From contig NC_086374.1 in assembly GCF_036588685.1 (NCBI RefSeq), forward strand, positions 25,474,886-25,538,885: a DNA stretch of 64,000 bases. The letters run 5' to 3'. The notes under the pieces are model-generated. The model was not told the origin of the DNA, made no database searches, and was given only the letters and a program-made list of their open reading frames with translations. Source of the stretch: Mytilus trossulus. Its lineage: Eukaryota; Mollusca; Bivalvia; Mytilida; Mytilidae. This document shows, piece after piece, positions 43,355-57,289 of this stretch (position 1 is its first letter; the number at the start of each line of letters is the position of its first letter). A program made the translations under genes and the position numbers.

Positions 43355-44300
43355 ATCCTATATAAGATAGTTTTGTTCTACCCCATAAATAAGATAAAAT
43401 TGTAGTTTTATACGATAGTTTTGTTCTACATCCTATATAAGATAAAATTGTAGTTTTATACGATAGTTTTGTTATACATCCTATATACGATAGTTCTATA
43501 CGATAGTTTTATATACATCCTATATAAGAAAGTTCTATAAGATAGTTTTGTTATACATCCTATATAAGATAGTTTTGTTATATACATCCTATATAAGATA
43601 AAATTGTAGTTCTATACGATAGTTTTGTTATACATCCTATATAAGATAGTTCTATACGATAGTTTTGTTATACATCCTATATAAGATAGTTATATACGAT
43701 AGTTTTGTTATACATCCTATACTAGTATACGATAGTTTTATATACATCCTATATAAGATAGTTCTATAAGATAGTTTTGTTCTACAACCTATATAAGATA
43801 GTTCTATACGATAGTTTTGTTATACATCCTATATAAGATAGTTCTATACGATAGTTTTATATGCATCCTATATAAGATAGTTCTATACGACAGTTTTATA
43901 TACATCCTATATAAGATAGTTCTGTAAGATAGTTTTGTAATACATTTTTTTGTACATCCTATATAAGATAGTTTTGTTATATATCCTATATAAGATAGTT
44001 GTGTTATACATCTTAAATAAGATTGTTTTGTTATACATCCTATATAAGATAGTTTTGTTATACATCCTATATAAAGATAGTTCTGTAAGATAGTTTTGTA
44101 ATACATCTTAGATAAGATAGTTTTGTTATACATCCTAACTATATAAGATAGTTGTGTTATACATCTTAAATAAGATAGTTTTGTTATGCATCCTATATAA
44201 GATAGTTTTGTTATACATCTTATATAAGATAGTTTTGTTATACATCCTATATAAGATAGTTTTGTTATACATCCAATTTAAGACTATAAGACAGTTTTGT
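43355..44300 (+). repeat. 27-bp minisatellite, ~0.95 kb
   Basis: Dozens of units built on GATAGTTTTGTTATACATCC and TATATAA, with shorter variants (GATAGTTCTATAC) intermixed in the first two-thirds. The last ~350 bp are regular 27-bp units. Because 27 is a multiple of three, the minus strand keeps long open frames repeating MYNKTILYR (43,804-44,133 and 44,135-44,419). I treat these as a by-product of the repeat, not a gene. Confidence 0.9.
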
Positions 44301-47300
44301 TTACACATTTGCTGTGTATTTTTGCTTTTCATGTTTAATATATATTGATTTATATACATGCTGTTTTCCTGGTATCTTCTCTCAACTCTGAACAGTTTCG
44401 CTTGTGTATAAGAATGCATCTTTTATGATTGTATTGTGTAGGTGGGACGTAAATAAAATATTGAATTGGTATGAATCTGATTTAATACCATTATGCTCGC
44501 CGTATTGTTCAGATTTACTTTTAATTCCAGGAATTGTATACACAATACATGACTTACTGTAATAAGCCCCTCAAAGATAACGTATACCCCAATAGACTAA
44601 GGGTATAAGGTATTTATCGTTTTCCCTTTATAATATCGTACTTGTATAATGTTTCAAGAACTCACTTTACATACAAGTCAGTCAGATTTAACCAGAATTC
44701 CAGTATTGCGTAAATAAACTGATTAATGTATTTAATCCACTACAAAATATAATAAACAAATTATTACGTTTGCAAGACTATGGCTGGTTGTCACTTTGAT
44801 AAACATGTTATGATATGTGAAATATTATTGATTTACCACTCCATATTAAGTAATTTTACTGAGGTTTATTGGCTTTTGACAGATTTATGGGGGACAGTAA
44901 GCTCATAAGAGGGTAGATGTGTAAACACTTATTGATAGGGTTCACGGAAACCAAAACGTTATTGATACTAATTTCTACGTTACATACAAATATCCTCCGC
45001 TCACTTTATATTCAACCTTTGAAATTTATCAGTTAAACTTGACAAATGAAAATTTTGGAAGACTCAATTCGTTCAATTTTTACGTATGATATGAAAAACG
45101 TTTTTTTTTTCATACCTTACTGATTGATTTATTAAATTATGTAAACAGTTATATACTTATTTATTATTCATAAGTTATTGGCTGTAGGCCCGGGTTTGCA
45201 ATTTTTCATACTAATGATTTTTCACATTTAATTCGAAATTATCACATACGAGACACAATACTAAATAAAAGTTACCTGAAAATCAAGCGTTTTGTGATAT
45301 TTTACAGTCTTTTGATTTATCTTTTTATCAGATAATAGCTATACAACAGAATTCTTCTCTAATATCTAATTTAAAACCGACAGAGCCATGTAATACTTCT
45401 GAGATATCGAGAAACGCAAATGAATAACACAAAATGGGGCGTGACCTGCAATAATCTTTCTCCGCCTATAACAAACGCCCCCAACACAAAAGCAATTTAT
45501 ATATTCAGAGTATATTTGCGGACAACAAAATGCAACACATACAGATTGGAAAGTGGTTGTTTAAATTGTTTTACACTGATAAATTAATTTCACGCCTATG
45601 TACAACCGGGGCTCTGATCTGAACAGTTCATAACATCTGTCCTGAACGTTATTTTGTCATGAAAATCGTAAATAAAGGAATGAAAATATGTGTATTAGAC
45701 AGCAACTAATTTTAACAAGCTATCTTGAATAGAAAAATAATCAGAGGTAAAACAAATGCCTTTACCGATCATTTACTTTGATAAATGGTGGTTCTGATCA
45801 AAAGTCTTTCTAAATAAAATCTATTATAAACGAAATATTTAACATGCATTTATTGTAAGTTAACGGTTGGTATTGCTTTTGATAATTGAATTACATTATT
45901 AAAAGCAAGACGGTTTGTATATGTTCAAGATAGCGGCGGAGATCGCCATCATCATATCCATCATGAATAACTTTATTTTATATTTTTAGTACATATCTGA
46001 ATTAAATCCTACTAAAATAATTGTACAGTACTATTATTATATTATTGAAATCTATTACTTATAAATGTCCATTTTATAAAGTCTTTTATATATTGTTGCT
46101 TATGAAATACGCGTATTTTAGAGGCAAAGATATGAATTCAATACGAATTCGATTCTTTCAAACGTTATTATCAGTGCTTTCAAGATGAAAAAAAATCATT
46201 GTTAAATAAGTTTTTTCAATATTTCTTCTTTTAGTAAATCCTAAGAAACGGTGATATTTTTTTTAAAGTCTTGCATAATTTTGTTTACACTTACTACTGC
46301 AAGATATTATAAGGTTGACTGTCTTGTGTGTATTTTTTCTGGTCTTGAAGCAGAACAGAACACAACTGTGTCATAATTTACAAATTAACTACAGTTGCCA
46401 TGACAATTAACCTTGTCACATTAACTGAACAGCAGTTTTACATCTAAGTTGAATTTTAAATTAAGCATGAAAATTTAATAGGCTCATTACTCAATTTCAA
46501 CAATTTCTGCTAATCTGTGCATGTTGAATTAGTTTTTTAACAACACGAGACGAAATGGTCCAAAACATTATGTTTTAATTAATTTTATGCTTGTTTAAAA
46601 ATTTCGCATAACACTATCATGAATTGGTGTTTTAGATTATAGTTCAGAAGTTTTTACTCGATGTCTCCTGAATACTGCCGCAAGTCCCCCAAATTTCGCA
46701 TAAACATATGACATTGGTCGATTACCATGGGATTCTGTGGTAGAACAAAACAAAAAAAAATACAAATACGTCTCTGGTATCGCATAATATTGCGATAGCA
46801 GGGAGAATCCTTCTTAATTCGACAAATCTTTCATTAAAAAAATGTATTTTCAGCTTCTTCGCTAAGCCTACAACAGTAAAGAAATAGTAACATAGGCTAT
46901 GCAGCCTGGAGTAGGAATAATGTGTCCGGATAAGATGGCACGTATTCATGTGTATGCTACCTTTTGAGATAACAGACTCAGCTTGCAGAGAAATTTAAAA
47001 CGGTTTACATTCCTATAGTATTCAGTATTTATGAAATGTTTGTCACTGAAAATTAAAAACCAACTTCTGCATCTATCAACACAATAGTGTTCAGTCAGAA
47101 GTTTGTGATGCTGTAAGGGGGCCCAAAATAATTCTGTATACAAAGTAAACGATTGATGTCCTAAAAATTATAGCTACGGAAAACAAATGGTGTGAAAATA
47201 AAGGGAAAATGACTTCGCATTTCGAACGATCGTTCTAAATATTCGTCTGATAAGTCACAAAACACTTCAGTCAATTAGGAATATCATTCCTCCCCTTCTC

Positions 47301-48185
47301 ACACATGCAAAATACCGCAGCTAAAACAAAACTATTTTCCATTTTTTTTGGATATGCAAGACTCGACGTCCACTCAGTTTGATTCTACTTTTAAGTTTGA
47401 GAAGTATGTATACTGTAAACACATTACCAATATGATTTTCTCATATAGTTAATTTTAATGAGGTTATACAATACTACACAAAGATTTCAATAAAAATGTA
47501 AAGTTGTCTATATAGTGCATTACGGTTGTATAAACATTCATCTGTTTCACCGACCGCAATCACCTCCTCTTAGCTGATTTACTCAGTGTTAAGAGGGCGT
47601 TACATTGTGTTATCACAAACTGTTATGAGTAAATTCCATTTTATTATCCCTTTTTGTTGTTCAAGTTGTATATTTGTTCAGCAAAATTAAATGTTTATTT
47701 AATCAGTTTAGTGAGCAAAACGTATTTTTTACGTTCCACTTGCTTTTGAAATAGTACTTTTTTAAATGATAATTTAGTTTTAAAATGTTACGTTAAAGAA
47801 ACACATTATAAATGTTACAAAAATTGAATATTCAAATTGAAATTGTTGCAGATCTCACAAGGAAATAATTATTGCTCCTATAATGTGAAAGCTAAACTAT
47901 TTGTAAAACGTATAGAACAAAATAATGAGAACTCTTTTATTTCATTTCAAAGAGAGGCGAAAGCTATACCAAAGGGACTTCTACACTCATAAGTCGAAAA
48001 TAAGACTGACAACGCAATACTGTTTTTTTACTATACGAGTGATCGCATACGTATTAGAATTAGTTTATTTAAATGATTTAATTATTTGATAACAAATTTA
48101 TATCAAATGGAATTCGTCAATGAATATAAATTCTACCTAACATTTATTACAAAAGCAAATTTCAAAAATCGGTAGAATGATTTAT
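44300..48185. other. Intergenic, mostly unique AT-rich DNA
   Basis: No gene recognised. A reverse family Y fragment is at 47,945-48,020 (CCAAAGGGACTTCTACACTC, ATAAGTCGAAAATAAG). A somewhat GC-richer patch lies at 45,430-45,490 (GGGGCGTGACCTGC, CTCCGCCTATAAC). Low repeat content over 44.4-47.9 kb contrasts with the repeat-dense 24-44 kb. Confidence 0.4.
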
Positions 48186-48189
48186 AAAA

Positions 48190-49430
48190 TATTTTTTTCG
48201 TGGATTTCCTAACTCTATTATAACGAGTTTTTAAAATTTACTAGAACACACCCGCGAAATCGCGGGCATTTAGAGCGTGGTTGAAAGTATGTAAAGTGTT
48301 GTAGGAAGAATTTTGAAAAGATTTACTGACTTGTGAATTTCAGGAAAAGTATCAGAAAAAATAGGTACTTGGGGACAGGAAAATGTTTTTTTAACCCTCC
48401 TTCTTCATTTCCAAAATTCCTATTTTTTTGTTTTCTATTAATTTCATTATGAACATACATGTAGTATATTATGAACATGCAATTCAGGGTCCTGTAATTC
48501 AGTGGTTGTCGTTTGTTTATGTGTTTCATATTTGTTTTTATTTTGGTCTCTTGCGGAGTGCTGTCTCATTGGCATTCATACCTCATCTTCTTTTTTTGTA
48601 AAAAACTTGGAAAATGACTGGAAAATTTCAGAAAAGGTATCAAAAGTCATAGGTAATTTGGGACAGGATAATTGTTTTTCCAGCCCGACTCCTCCTTTTT
48701 CCACAAAAGAAATCCTTTTTTTTTGTTAGTTCTCTATTGATTTTAATGACACATGGATAATTTTAGCGCTTATCTGTAGATTATGAACATTCATAAAAGG
48801 GGGGATCGCACTGGGAGGGGTCAATCCTGAAATTTCGATCTTGAAAACACCCGTTCCCGACGTCCCGAAAAGGTCCTGCTTCATTTATTACTATTAATAA
48901 AGTGTATTTTCTTTTAAATTCAATTCTCAGTTTAATAATTGACATTGATATATTGTACAGACACTCTCTATTTAATAAACTATGTGACCGCCGTGGATAG
49001 TAAACTTGAAAATGGTATCAGACAGAAAATACACTTTATTCCTAGTATATGTAATTGTTTCAAAGTATACAATAAACGCAAGCCGGAAGTCTAATCTGAA
49101 TTAAAATTTCGTCCAATGACGGATATCAGACAGAAAACACAGTTTATTCGTAGTATATGTATGATAAAAGTATACAGAAAACGCAAACCGGAAGTCTAAT
49201 CTGACTTAAAATTTCGTCCAATGACGGAAACATATTCGGACGCCTTTTTTCTCGTTTTTCTCCCAAAATAACTCAATCTGGATAATCATATGAATGTATG
49301 ACAAATGCGATTATACACTGTACATATAGGACACAGAGGCATGAAGATTAAATTATTGTGGAAAGAAGAGAAGCGACACCCAAAATGAGGTCTTCTCGTT
49401 TAATAGTATAGATGATAACGAAAATTCGTG
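48190..49430 (+). repeat. Dispersed element (family S), ~1.2 kb, with internal direct repeats
   Basis: The left end, CTCTATTATAACGAG then AGAACACACCCGCGAAATCG and CGGGCA, and the right end, CACCCAAAATGAGGTCTTCT then CGTTTAATAGTATAGATGAT, are familiar bivalve repeat ends. They are loosely inverted relative to each other (TCTATTATAACGAG versus CTCGTTTAATAGTATAGA). Inside, a ~165-bp block recurs (48,318 and 48,607: GTATCA(G/A)AA...GGGACAGGA(A/T)AA), and a ~106-bp block is tandemly doubled (49,016-49,122 and 49,123-49,228, with CGGAAGTCTAATCTGA and AAATTTCGTCCAATGACGG). A reverse family Z piece is nested at 48,488-48,600. Probably non-autonomous. Confidence 0.6.
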
Positions 49431-50529
49431 GTAATAAATTTGACACAATATGCAGGGTTTATGGATTTAAAATTTCGTTTATTCGAAGTAAGATGTAGTT
49501 GATTTACGAAATTGATATAAAAACATGTTATTCATCTTCAATTTTATTTTTACACACAGAGCAATTAAATATCTTTCAATATTCATATCGTCCTGTTTTT
49601 GTTTTTCATGAGTGGCGCAACACCACAGCTGATTTATATGTTTATTGATACGAAGCTTGTTAACATTAATCTGTGAGAAAATTTATTCATCCATATATTA
49701 ATAAATAAAATATCTTCAAGATGTAAAACAATAATCTTATGAAGCACACTATTAATAATAGAATACAGTTTAAACATATCAACTATATCAATGCATTTCC
49801 CTGGCATTGTAATTTCAAAAGACAAACTATGGAATATTAAACTACAAAATTTGTAGATTTGTACAAACCTAAACCTATACAATAGAAATAAGGAATATTT
49901 AGATTGTTTCTCCTTGTGATACAAAAAGTGCTTAGTCACTTGAGGTTACTAAGATGCCACAGTGAAATTGCATATCAATATAGTTTTGTTCTCCCAATTT
50001 TAACTAGATTAAGTTGCATACATTTTTAATTTGCATACATTTGTTCATACATGTACTTTGAATCCTCATATATGCAATTAAAAAAAAGTTTGTTCAAGTA
50101 AGAGTTTTTGTATTATCGGTTCCCGGACAAAAGCAGTTGCCACTTTAGTCGATTTTTTCATCTGCATTGAAAACGATTTTCTGTTGCCTCGTTTTGACAA
50201 TATTTCAGGCTGTGTCTCGCCATTTTTTTTTCATTTTCCGGTATTGAATTTAGTTTGTATGTAATAGTGGTAACATTAGATATTTATGATAACATTATTA
50301 TTCAAAGAGTGAAGTACGTCATAAAGTAATAAATTAAGGTGTGTCAAAAAGGTAAACAATCATTGGCAAACTAATCTTTAAACAAGTATACAAGTACCTA
50401 AATTTTCAAATTTCAAGTATATTGGTGGTTATTGTCAGCGAGACCATTAATTCTATATTTTACTTCTATATTCATGGACGAAATTTCAGTTCATCAGTAA
50501 CAAAAAAAAAAAACATTTTTTTAACAGCT

Positions 50530-50748
50530 CATTTTGGTAAAATATAAAGATGTCATTCGTTACAAAATAAAAGTAACATTGTTTAATTCTAACATCAAAG
50601 CAATTCTATGTAGCCCTAAAATTTATGTTAGTTTTCTGTATTTAACGTAATTGGTAAAAAGAAAATGTTGAAAACAGTAAGTTTATTCAAATACTACCTG
50701 GTTTCGAAAAATTTTCTGAGTGTAGCCACTTTACAGTGGAACCCGCAG
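50530..50748. repeat. Left arm of a ~2.7-kb foldback
   Basis: Reverse-complementary to 53,047-53,267 over ~220 bp. Examples are CTGAGTGTAGCCACTTTACA and GTGGAACCCGCAG here versus CTGCGGGTTCCATTGTAAAG and TGGCTACACTCAG there. Inverted similarity starts near ATTTTGGTAAAATATAAAG and stops abruptly at CCCGCAG. Confidence 0.85.
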
Positions 50749-53046
50749 CGCTTCAAAATTCGTCCATCAGTAATAATTTGAGTCACGGCAGGGTTGAACT
50801 AACAGACAACGATTAACCTATTTAGAGTCTTCGGAGAGCTACCCGTCAAAATACTGATCAAATGTCATAGGACCTGTTTGTACAGAATGTGTCTTATAAT
50901 AGAACAAAACATCTCTTTAACCGTATGACATTTTTTAAGTGGATTTATCAATCATGTCGAAACTTATGATGTGTCTGTGATTTAAGTTTAGAACACACAT
51001 TTAGGTGTCATATGTTGATACTATTATAAGATAGTCTTTACCTATTTTTGGTACATAAATTAGCTATTTTCCATTTCATATATATGTAGCTCAACACTTG
51101 GAAAATTGGCCTCCTTCCCTCATTTTCGCGAACATTTTTTACTTTACCAGGAAAATACCAATAAATAAGACAGTTACAGTACTCCATATTTATATGATAT
51201 ATATGCACAAGAGATTTGGTTTTTGAAACTTGTGAATTACGATGCTGTTATCTTTTTTAATTGTACTACTGTGATATAATGAATATGCATATTACAATGT
51301 CATCAAATCAATATTTCAAAAAAGGTCCTGTCCTTGTCATGATAGCATCTCATTTTTGTAACCTGGAAATATTATGTATACATGTTGAAGGCCGTACTTT
51401 AACCTATAATGGTTTAATTTTTAAATTGTTATTTGGATGGAGAGTTGTCTCATTGGCACTCACACCACATCTTCCTATATCTACATGTAGTTGGACGTAA
51501 AATGTTTCCATATGAAATATATGTTATACAATTTTATGCAATCTGACAGACTATCAGGTTACTGTCCAATACGTCAAAGAGAAGCAACCTTATTAAATGT
51601 TATTTATGACTTAAAAAGCATGAAAGAAATTGAAAAGAAGAAACAATTTGGTTGAATGACTTCAAACGTCTTGTATCAGTGGGTTGTATCCTCTAGTATT
51701 GGTTGCCAGTACACGGGACATGGTAAAAACCAGGAACGTAACAATTAAACCGGGATCTTCAAAGTGTCTAGTTCTCACCTTCTAATCTCACTAATCGCTA
51801 AAAGGTATCCGTTTCAAAATATTTTCTTTTCTGTGTTTATCTTATCACAGTTGTAAAGTAACAGTTTAATAATCCCCACCACTGAGTGTATAATCTTCTT
51901 GTATCGCCTCCCAGAAAGGCGGGTAATATATTGGGAAAGATTTAAAGTAAACGGGTCCATTTTTTAATGTCAAAACGGTTTATACTCAATAAAACTTCGA
52001 CGAAACAGTAGTTACATTTATGTAAATAATTTTAAAACATGCATTTCGTACACATTTTATCTTTTGATTTGTTCTTTTTGTACTTAGCTATTTGGTTTGT
52101 AAAAATAAAGATATATTTTATTATAATCTTGCATTTTAAACTTGCCATGTGAGTTAAATGTGGTCAAATTCTAGAGCGTCTATTTCTTCTATTGCAAATA
52201 TTATAATTTGAATCCTTTTAACGGTATTTCTTTTCTGAACAAAGTGAAGACTTACTTTCAAAGTTTATAGTATAAAAAACGGACACATCCGGAAATATAT
52301 TCTAACTATGATTACAACATCAAGACGAGTACAAAAATTATAAAATAGGGTTTCTTTGCAATAATGTTTTGTACATTAACTTTACTAAAAAGGAGAGAAA
52401 ATGTCAAAATAAAGTGTGCTTAAAGATCAGATGAGACGTTTGTATGTTATCTTATTTTCTAAGTAGTAACGGTATTCGCTTAACTTAATGTATAAAGTAT
52501 TAACAACAATATTTGAGTATAAAGTTGAAAGGTTTCGGGTAATATCCAAAAGGAAATTAAAAGATAATGTAGTGCGCTGGTAATTGGAAGATAATATGTT
52601 TTCATAAACAGTAGAAAACATTCTTGTCAATTACCACAAACTTTTGACATGAAATCTGTGTAAAGTGCAGTTAAAGATGACCCGACAACTGTCAAAATAT
52701 CTATTATCACGCTCCGTTGGTAATGTGTCTGTTCTCTTGGTTCTGTTTGGAATGTCAACAAACCAAGACAGGATTAATAAACACATAATGATGGTATATA
52801 ATGCTAAATCATTGTGTCTTTCATTTTTTTTTAATTCTATATATGTTAAATCATTGTAAATTGTGAAATTTTTGAATTAATTTTAATTCTCTTTTTAACG
52901 GTTTGAAAAAAAAAATCTTTTTCTACTTTTCTGTATCGAAATTCTGTACACGAGTTACATTTACCATTGCTCAGGACTTTCTGAGGTACAGCTGTAAACG
53001 TTTTAAGGAATCTGTTGATGAATAGTTTTTGGTTTTATGTGTAGGG
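50749..53046. other. Interior of the foldback
   Basis: About 2.3 kb between the inverted arms. It holds a reverse family Z fragment (~51,395-51,490: ATGGAGAGTTGTCTCATTGG, CACTCACACCACATCTTCCT). No transposase or other protein is recognisable. Confidence 0.5.
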
Positions 53047-53267
53047 CTGCGGGTTCCATTGTAAAGTGGCTACACTCAGAAAATTGTTCGAAACCAAGTA
53101 TTATTTGAAAAAAACTAACTGTTTTCAACATTTTCTTTCTACACATTTACGTTAAATACTGAGAACTAACATAAATTTTAGGGCTACATATAATTGCTTT
53201 GATGTCAGATTTAAACAATGTTTCTTTTATTTTGCAACGAATGACATCTTTATATTTAACCAAAATT
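53047..53267. repeat. Right arm of a ~2.7-kb foldback
   Basis: Inverted counterpart of 50,530-50,748, with only scattered substitutions and small gaps by eye. It is followed by AT-rich DNA with a short (AT)n run at ~53,288-53,300. Confidence 0.85.
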
Positions 53268-53269
53268 AA

Positions 53270-56200
53270 TGAATATTTAATCAACAATATATATATATAT
53301 ACAGTTTGGGTTTGTCTTTCTTAAAAAATCTCTGGCATCTATGGTTTGAAATTTGTCTGCAGTTTTATCCCTCTCCTCAGCAACTGAAAATATGACCTCT
53401 ATATGTGTTACTTCTGTTGCTACACTTATTTTGTAATGCTTTACATTCTGTAATAGAATAAATGTTTAGAACATTGAAACATGTAAAGAGAATACAATGC
53501 ATTGGAGACAGATTTTAGGTTATTGAAATTATCCGGCACATTCTTTAAAACAGAATTTAACATAACTTGTTGTTCTTATCCGAATGCTGAATAGTCCACC
53601 AGAAAATGAATTTAATATCCAATTTAAAGAATAAATTAACAAAATTGTTTATCTTTGTAATTCTTTCTTTAACCTATATTATATGTGATGCGTAACTGGA
53701 AGAAATGAAGTCAATGCAAAAAATGTTATTTTTATATCTGGTCCATTCATACAGATTAGAGACAATATATAAATTCTAGGTTTAAAAAAAAAGATATATA
53801 TATATATATTAACATATCAATTAGAGTTTTGAAAAATCATTAACAAAAATACAATACTACTATAAAAAAGAAGATGTTGCATGTTTGAAAATGAGACAAC
53901 TACTAGCATTATTCATTATCATCTGTACTGGTGACCGTGAATATGATGTATGAATGAAGGTTTTGGGCAAGACAGATTGAGTACTAAATCTAATTTTTCA
54001 AAGGGTACTACACCATGCATATGTCCTTGTCGGAATTTTTGAGAAATAATTTGATACAAAGAAACACATAATTAAGCAAAACATAACTTTAAATTTTGGA
54101 ATATGGAGATATAACAGCATCGTCAAAGTATAAGATATATAATTATGATAATTTAAGGAAATGTTAACAATAGTACGAAGACTTCAGACTCAGTGTAAGG
54201 CAAGGGTAACGATTGTTATAAACTTAGACAGCTCTGAGGAAATTTCATTTATTTATTTAGAAAAATCATGATAATTCGTTAAATGCGCATTTACATTTTT
54301 TTTCCCCGCGTACGGAAATCTTATATAGTATGATTACACCAAACACTAATATTGTTGTCTGCTTTGTTAGCTGGTACAAATACGAAGTGCATATCTAAAC
54401 TGTTTAATTTGCATTTATGTTTTGAAAATATTTTTTAGTAAAACCTGTCTCAGAATGTTTATTACATTTATAGCCTTTTTCATTTATTCAGAAAGAGAAG
54501 ATTTGCATCGCTTTCAATCTTTTACATTTAAATTTTCAGTCAGAAGAAAGAATCGTTGATGACTTAACTATCTTTATTTGAACTTAAAATTACTAAAAGA
54601 AAATATTTATAGACACTTATGTGTCAGGATGTTATAAAACAATAAATATTCCTTAGATTTAATTTAAAATATCTTTTCATTCCTTATATAAAAGCGTCGC
54701 TTATTACAACTTTGATGTGAAGTGGGAATGTCCACAAATCTGCAATAAAACAACTTCTTATCACAAACTAATCGCTATTTATTTTATTTAACACAACACT
54801 CAGATATAACTATTGGAAATTATTTTTCCTCACAAATCAACATCAAATACGGGACTGACAGCCAGTTATTAACAATCTCCAAGGTGTTCGGAACAATATT
54901 GCCGTATTAGCCTTCTTCAAAACAACATTTCAATGCTTAAACAAACAGACAATAACCTTAGCTGTATTTTGTAGTGTCGTTTGAGGCAAATTACACCCTT
55001 GATTTATTCACTATGAAATCTGAAATAGCTATCATAAAAACTCATAAAACTTGCTAGGACAATGTTTGTTTAAGCTAGTGACAACGTCAGAACTTGAGGC
55101 TGATTGTTTTCCGATAGATAAGTTAGTCATATTACAGCAATATTGCCACAACATGGTGTTACCAACTGTTAAAGTCACGACTAATAAAAATAATCGTAAA
55201 TAGGGTCAGTCTGGTACTTTATACAAAAACCTTAAAAAAAATAACTAGATATATAGATGGTTAAACTGGCTATATTCTAGACTTGAAAGCCTTGCTAGAT
55301 GGACGTTTGTGAGTCGTATTTCCCTCCATGTCGTATATTTATATGCTGAGGTACATCGAGGAAAGAAATTCAAACTAAATCGACTGATTTTTCAAGGATG
55401 TTTGTTTATGTAGTTACCATGTGTAATATATATCTGCTTTAGTTTTTTTATGTCCAGTAACACAGAACGACCAAATTGAATGTAGACAATCTGCAATTTT
55501 AGATAAAAGCATCATTCGCAGAAATTCAAAAAATAAAGCTGCATATAGTCGGAAGAAAATACCGTACGTGGAATTTACAAGAATCCATGAATATTCTGCA
55601 TTGAACAAGTGTTTTGTCACATCATGCCTGGCTTTGACTTTATACATGTAGTATGGCATTTTTTAAAAAATACTTGTTAGCAACAGGCTTGTTCGTGTCC
55701 TGACATCAAAACCGTTATCTTTTACAAATTATGTTTACTGCATTTGATAAAGTCGAGCACCCCTTGAAGATTGTTAAATAGGCCCATTCCATCACTTATG
55801 AATATAAACTTTATAACTGCTTATGAATAATAATTCATCAGTATATTTCTCGTTTTAGCGTCAAGCTTGATCGCCAACATTTAAATGAGTAACTACAATG
55901 CCATTTGCCAAACAAGGACCAACGCTCATAAAATCAGCAATCAGGACTTCGGGAAAGTTCGGAAAGCCGATAACGGAAGTTGCTACAATGAACAATGAAG
56001 AGACCGTTTAAGTTTTGCATCTCGGTTATTTTTTTCACTATACAGTCCTATTGCAATTCAATTCAATATTTTATTTAAGTCTCATCTCTCAGTACTATAT
56101 AATACAATATGATACTACGTCATGGTACTGTACTGTTCAACGTATATACATAATTTTGAACACTGTAACCAACATTACCCTTGTAATTCAGATACTAGTA

Positions 56201-56990
56201 AATGATTCATATATATCTTCAAAACCACCGATTGATCAATAAATTTAATATCTTGATGGAATATTGTTTTCATATTTTGTTTGTTATTTACTGGTGTAAA
56301 TAAGGGACCGATCATTAAACTTCAAAAGGAGGGGTTATTATTTTTTTTCGAAAAAAAAATTTGGATTTCAAATTTGATGAAAAGCAGATGACAAAACAGT
56401 TATTCTAAATGCAAATTTCTGACTAAAACATTTTCTGACCAAGAAAAAAAACTATATATAAGAAGTTTTAAAATGGTTACTTCCTATGTAATGTTTCTTT
56501 TAAGAAATAGTTTTTCAAAGTGTTGGGTTTTTATTCAATTTTTAAAATGTACCAAAGCACATCATAAAAATTTAAGAATAAAAATAGTTGTTTATGAAAG
56601 CTGAAATAGCTTTTTATCCGATCTACAAAAACCTAAAATCCTGACTAAATACAGAAAACTAAGGTACGTGAACGGCACTGTCGCATTAACACAAGTCGCT
56701 TGTATGTCTCTTTTTAATAAATAACCTAATGTAAAACATGTTATACAAAGAAAAATGTATGTCTATAGACATAGCGCTGTTCTTTTTTTAATGCACATAT
56801 GTGAACTGGTTTTGTATTACGAATGATACCCCACATCCTATATTTTTCTATTATATTTGTCGATGGATGTTTGTTGTCTATCACAAGTAGTTTTGGGCTT
56901 ATTCCTTTGTTCATAAATCGGTATTCTCAATATGGCTTGTTCATTGTCGAAGGACATACGATAATCTATATATATATAGTTGTTTGCATT
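53270..56990. other. Intergenic, AT-rich, no gene recognised
   Basis: A family Z fragment is at 53,870-53,945 (AAGAAGATGTTGCATGTTTG, AAAATGAGACAACTACTAGC), and short AT dinucleotide runs lie near 53,800. Otherwise the sequence looks unique, and no frame carries a recognisable protein. Confidence 0.4.
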
Positions 56991-56999
56991 TTTGCCATT

Positions 57000-57062
57000 T
57001 CAGTGGTATGTTGGATAGTTGTCTGGCACTGGCAATCATACATCATTTTCTTATTTTTACAC
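57000..57062 (-). repeat. Family Z fragment, reverse
   Basis: TGGATAGTTGTCTGGCACTG and GCAATCATACATCATTTTCT are the reverse complement of the AGAAGATGTGGTATGATTGCCAATGAGACAACT start of the family. Confidence 0.5.
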
Positions 57063-57289
57063 TGTTTGCTTGGTCAGTTTTTGTATGCTTCAATTTCTAA
57101 TTATTGTCTGTTTAAATTTATGCACGGCATACGAAAATCATGCCAAAAAAAGACATCAAAGATTATATGTTGATGATATTCTTAATACTGGGTAATTTTA
57201 GAAAGCCTACGGGGTTAACCATGTATTTCACTGTAACTATATAAACAGTCTTCAATATAATGGTATTGATGCGAATGTCTCACAAGTGA

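Noticed and set aside
43804-44419. Repeat-protein frames on the minus strand (MYNKTILYR)n
   Set aside because: They arise from the 27-bp minisatellite periodicity; there is no independent evidence of a gene.
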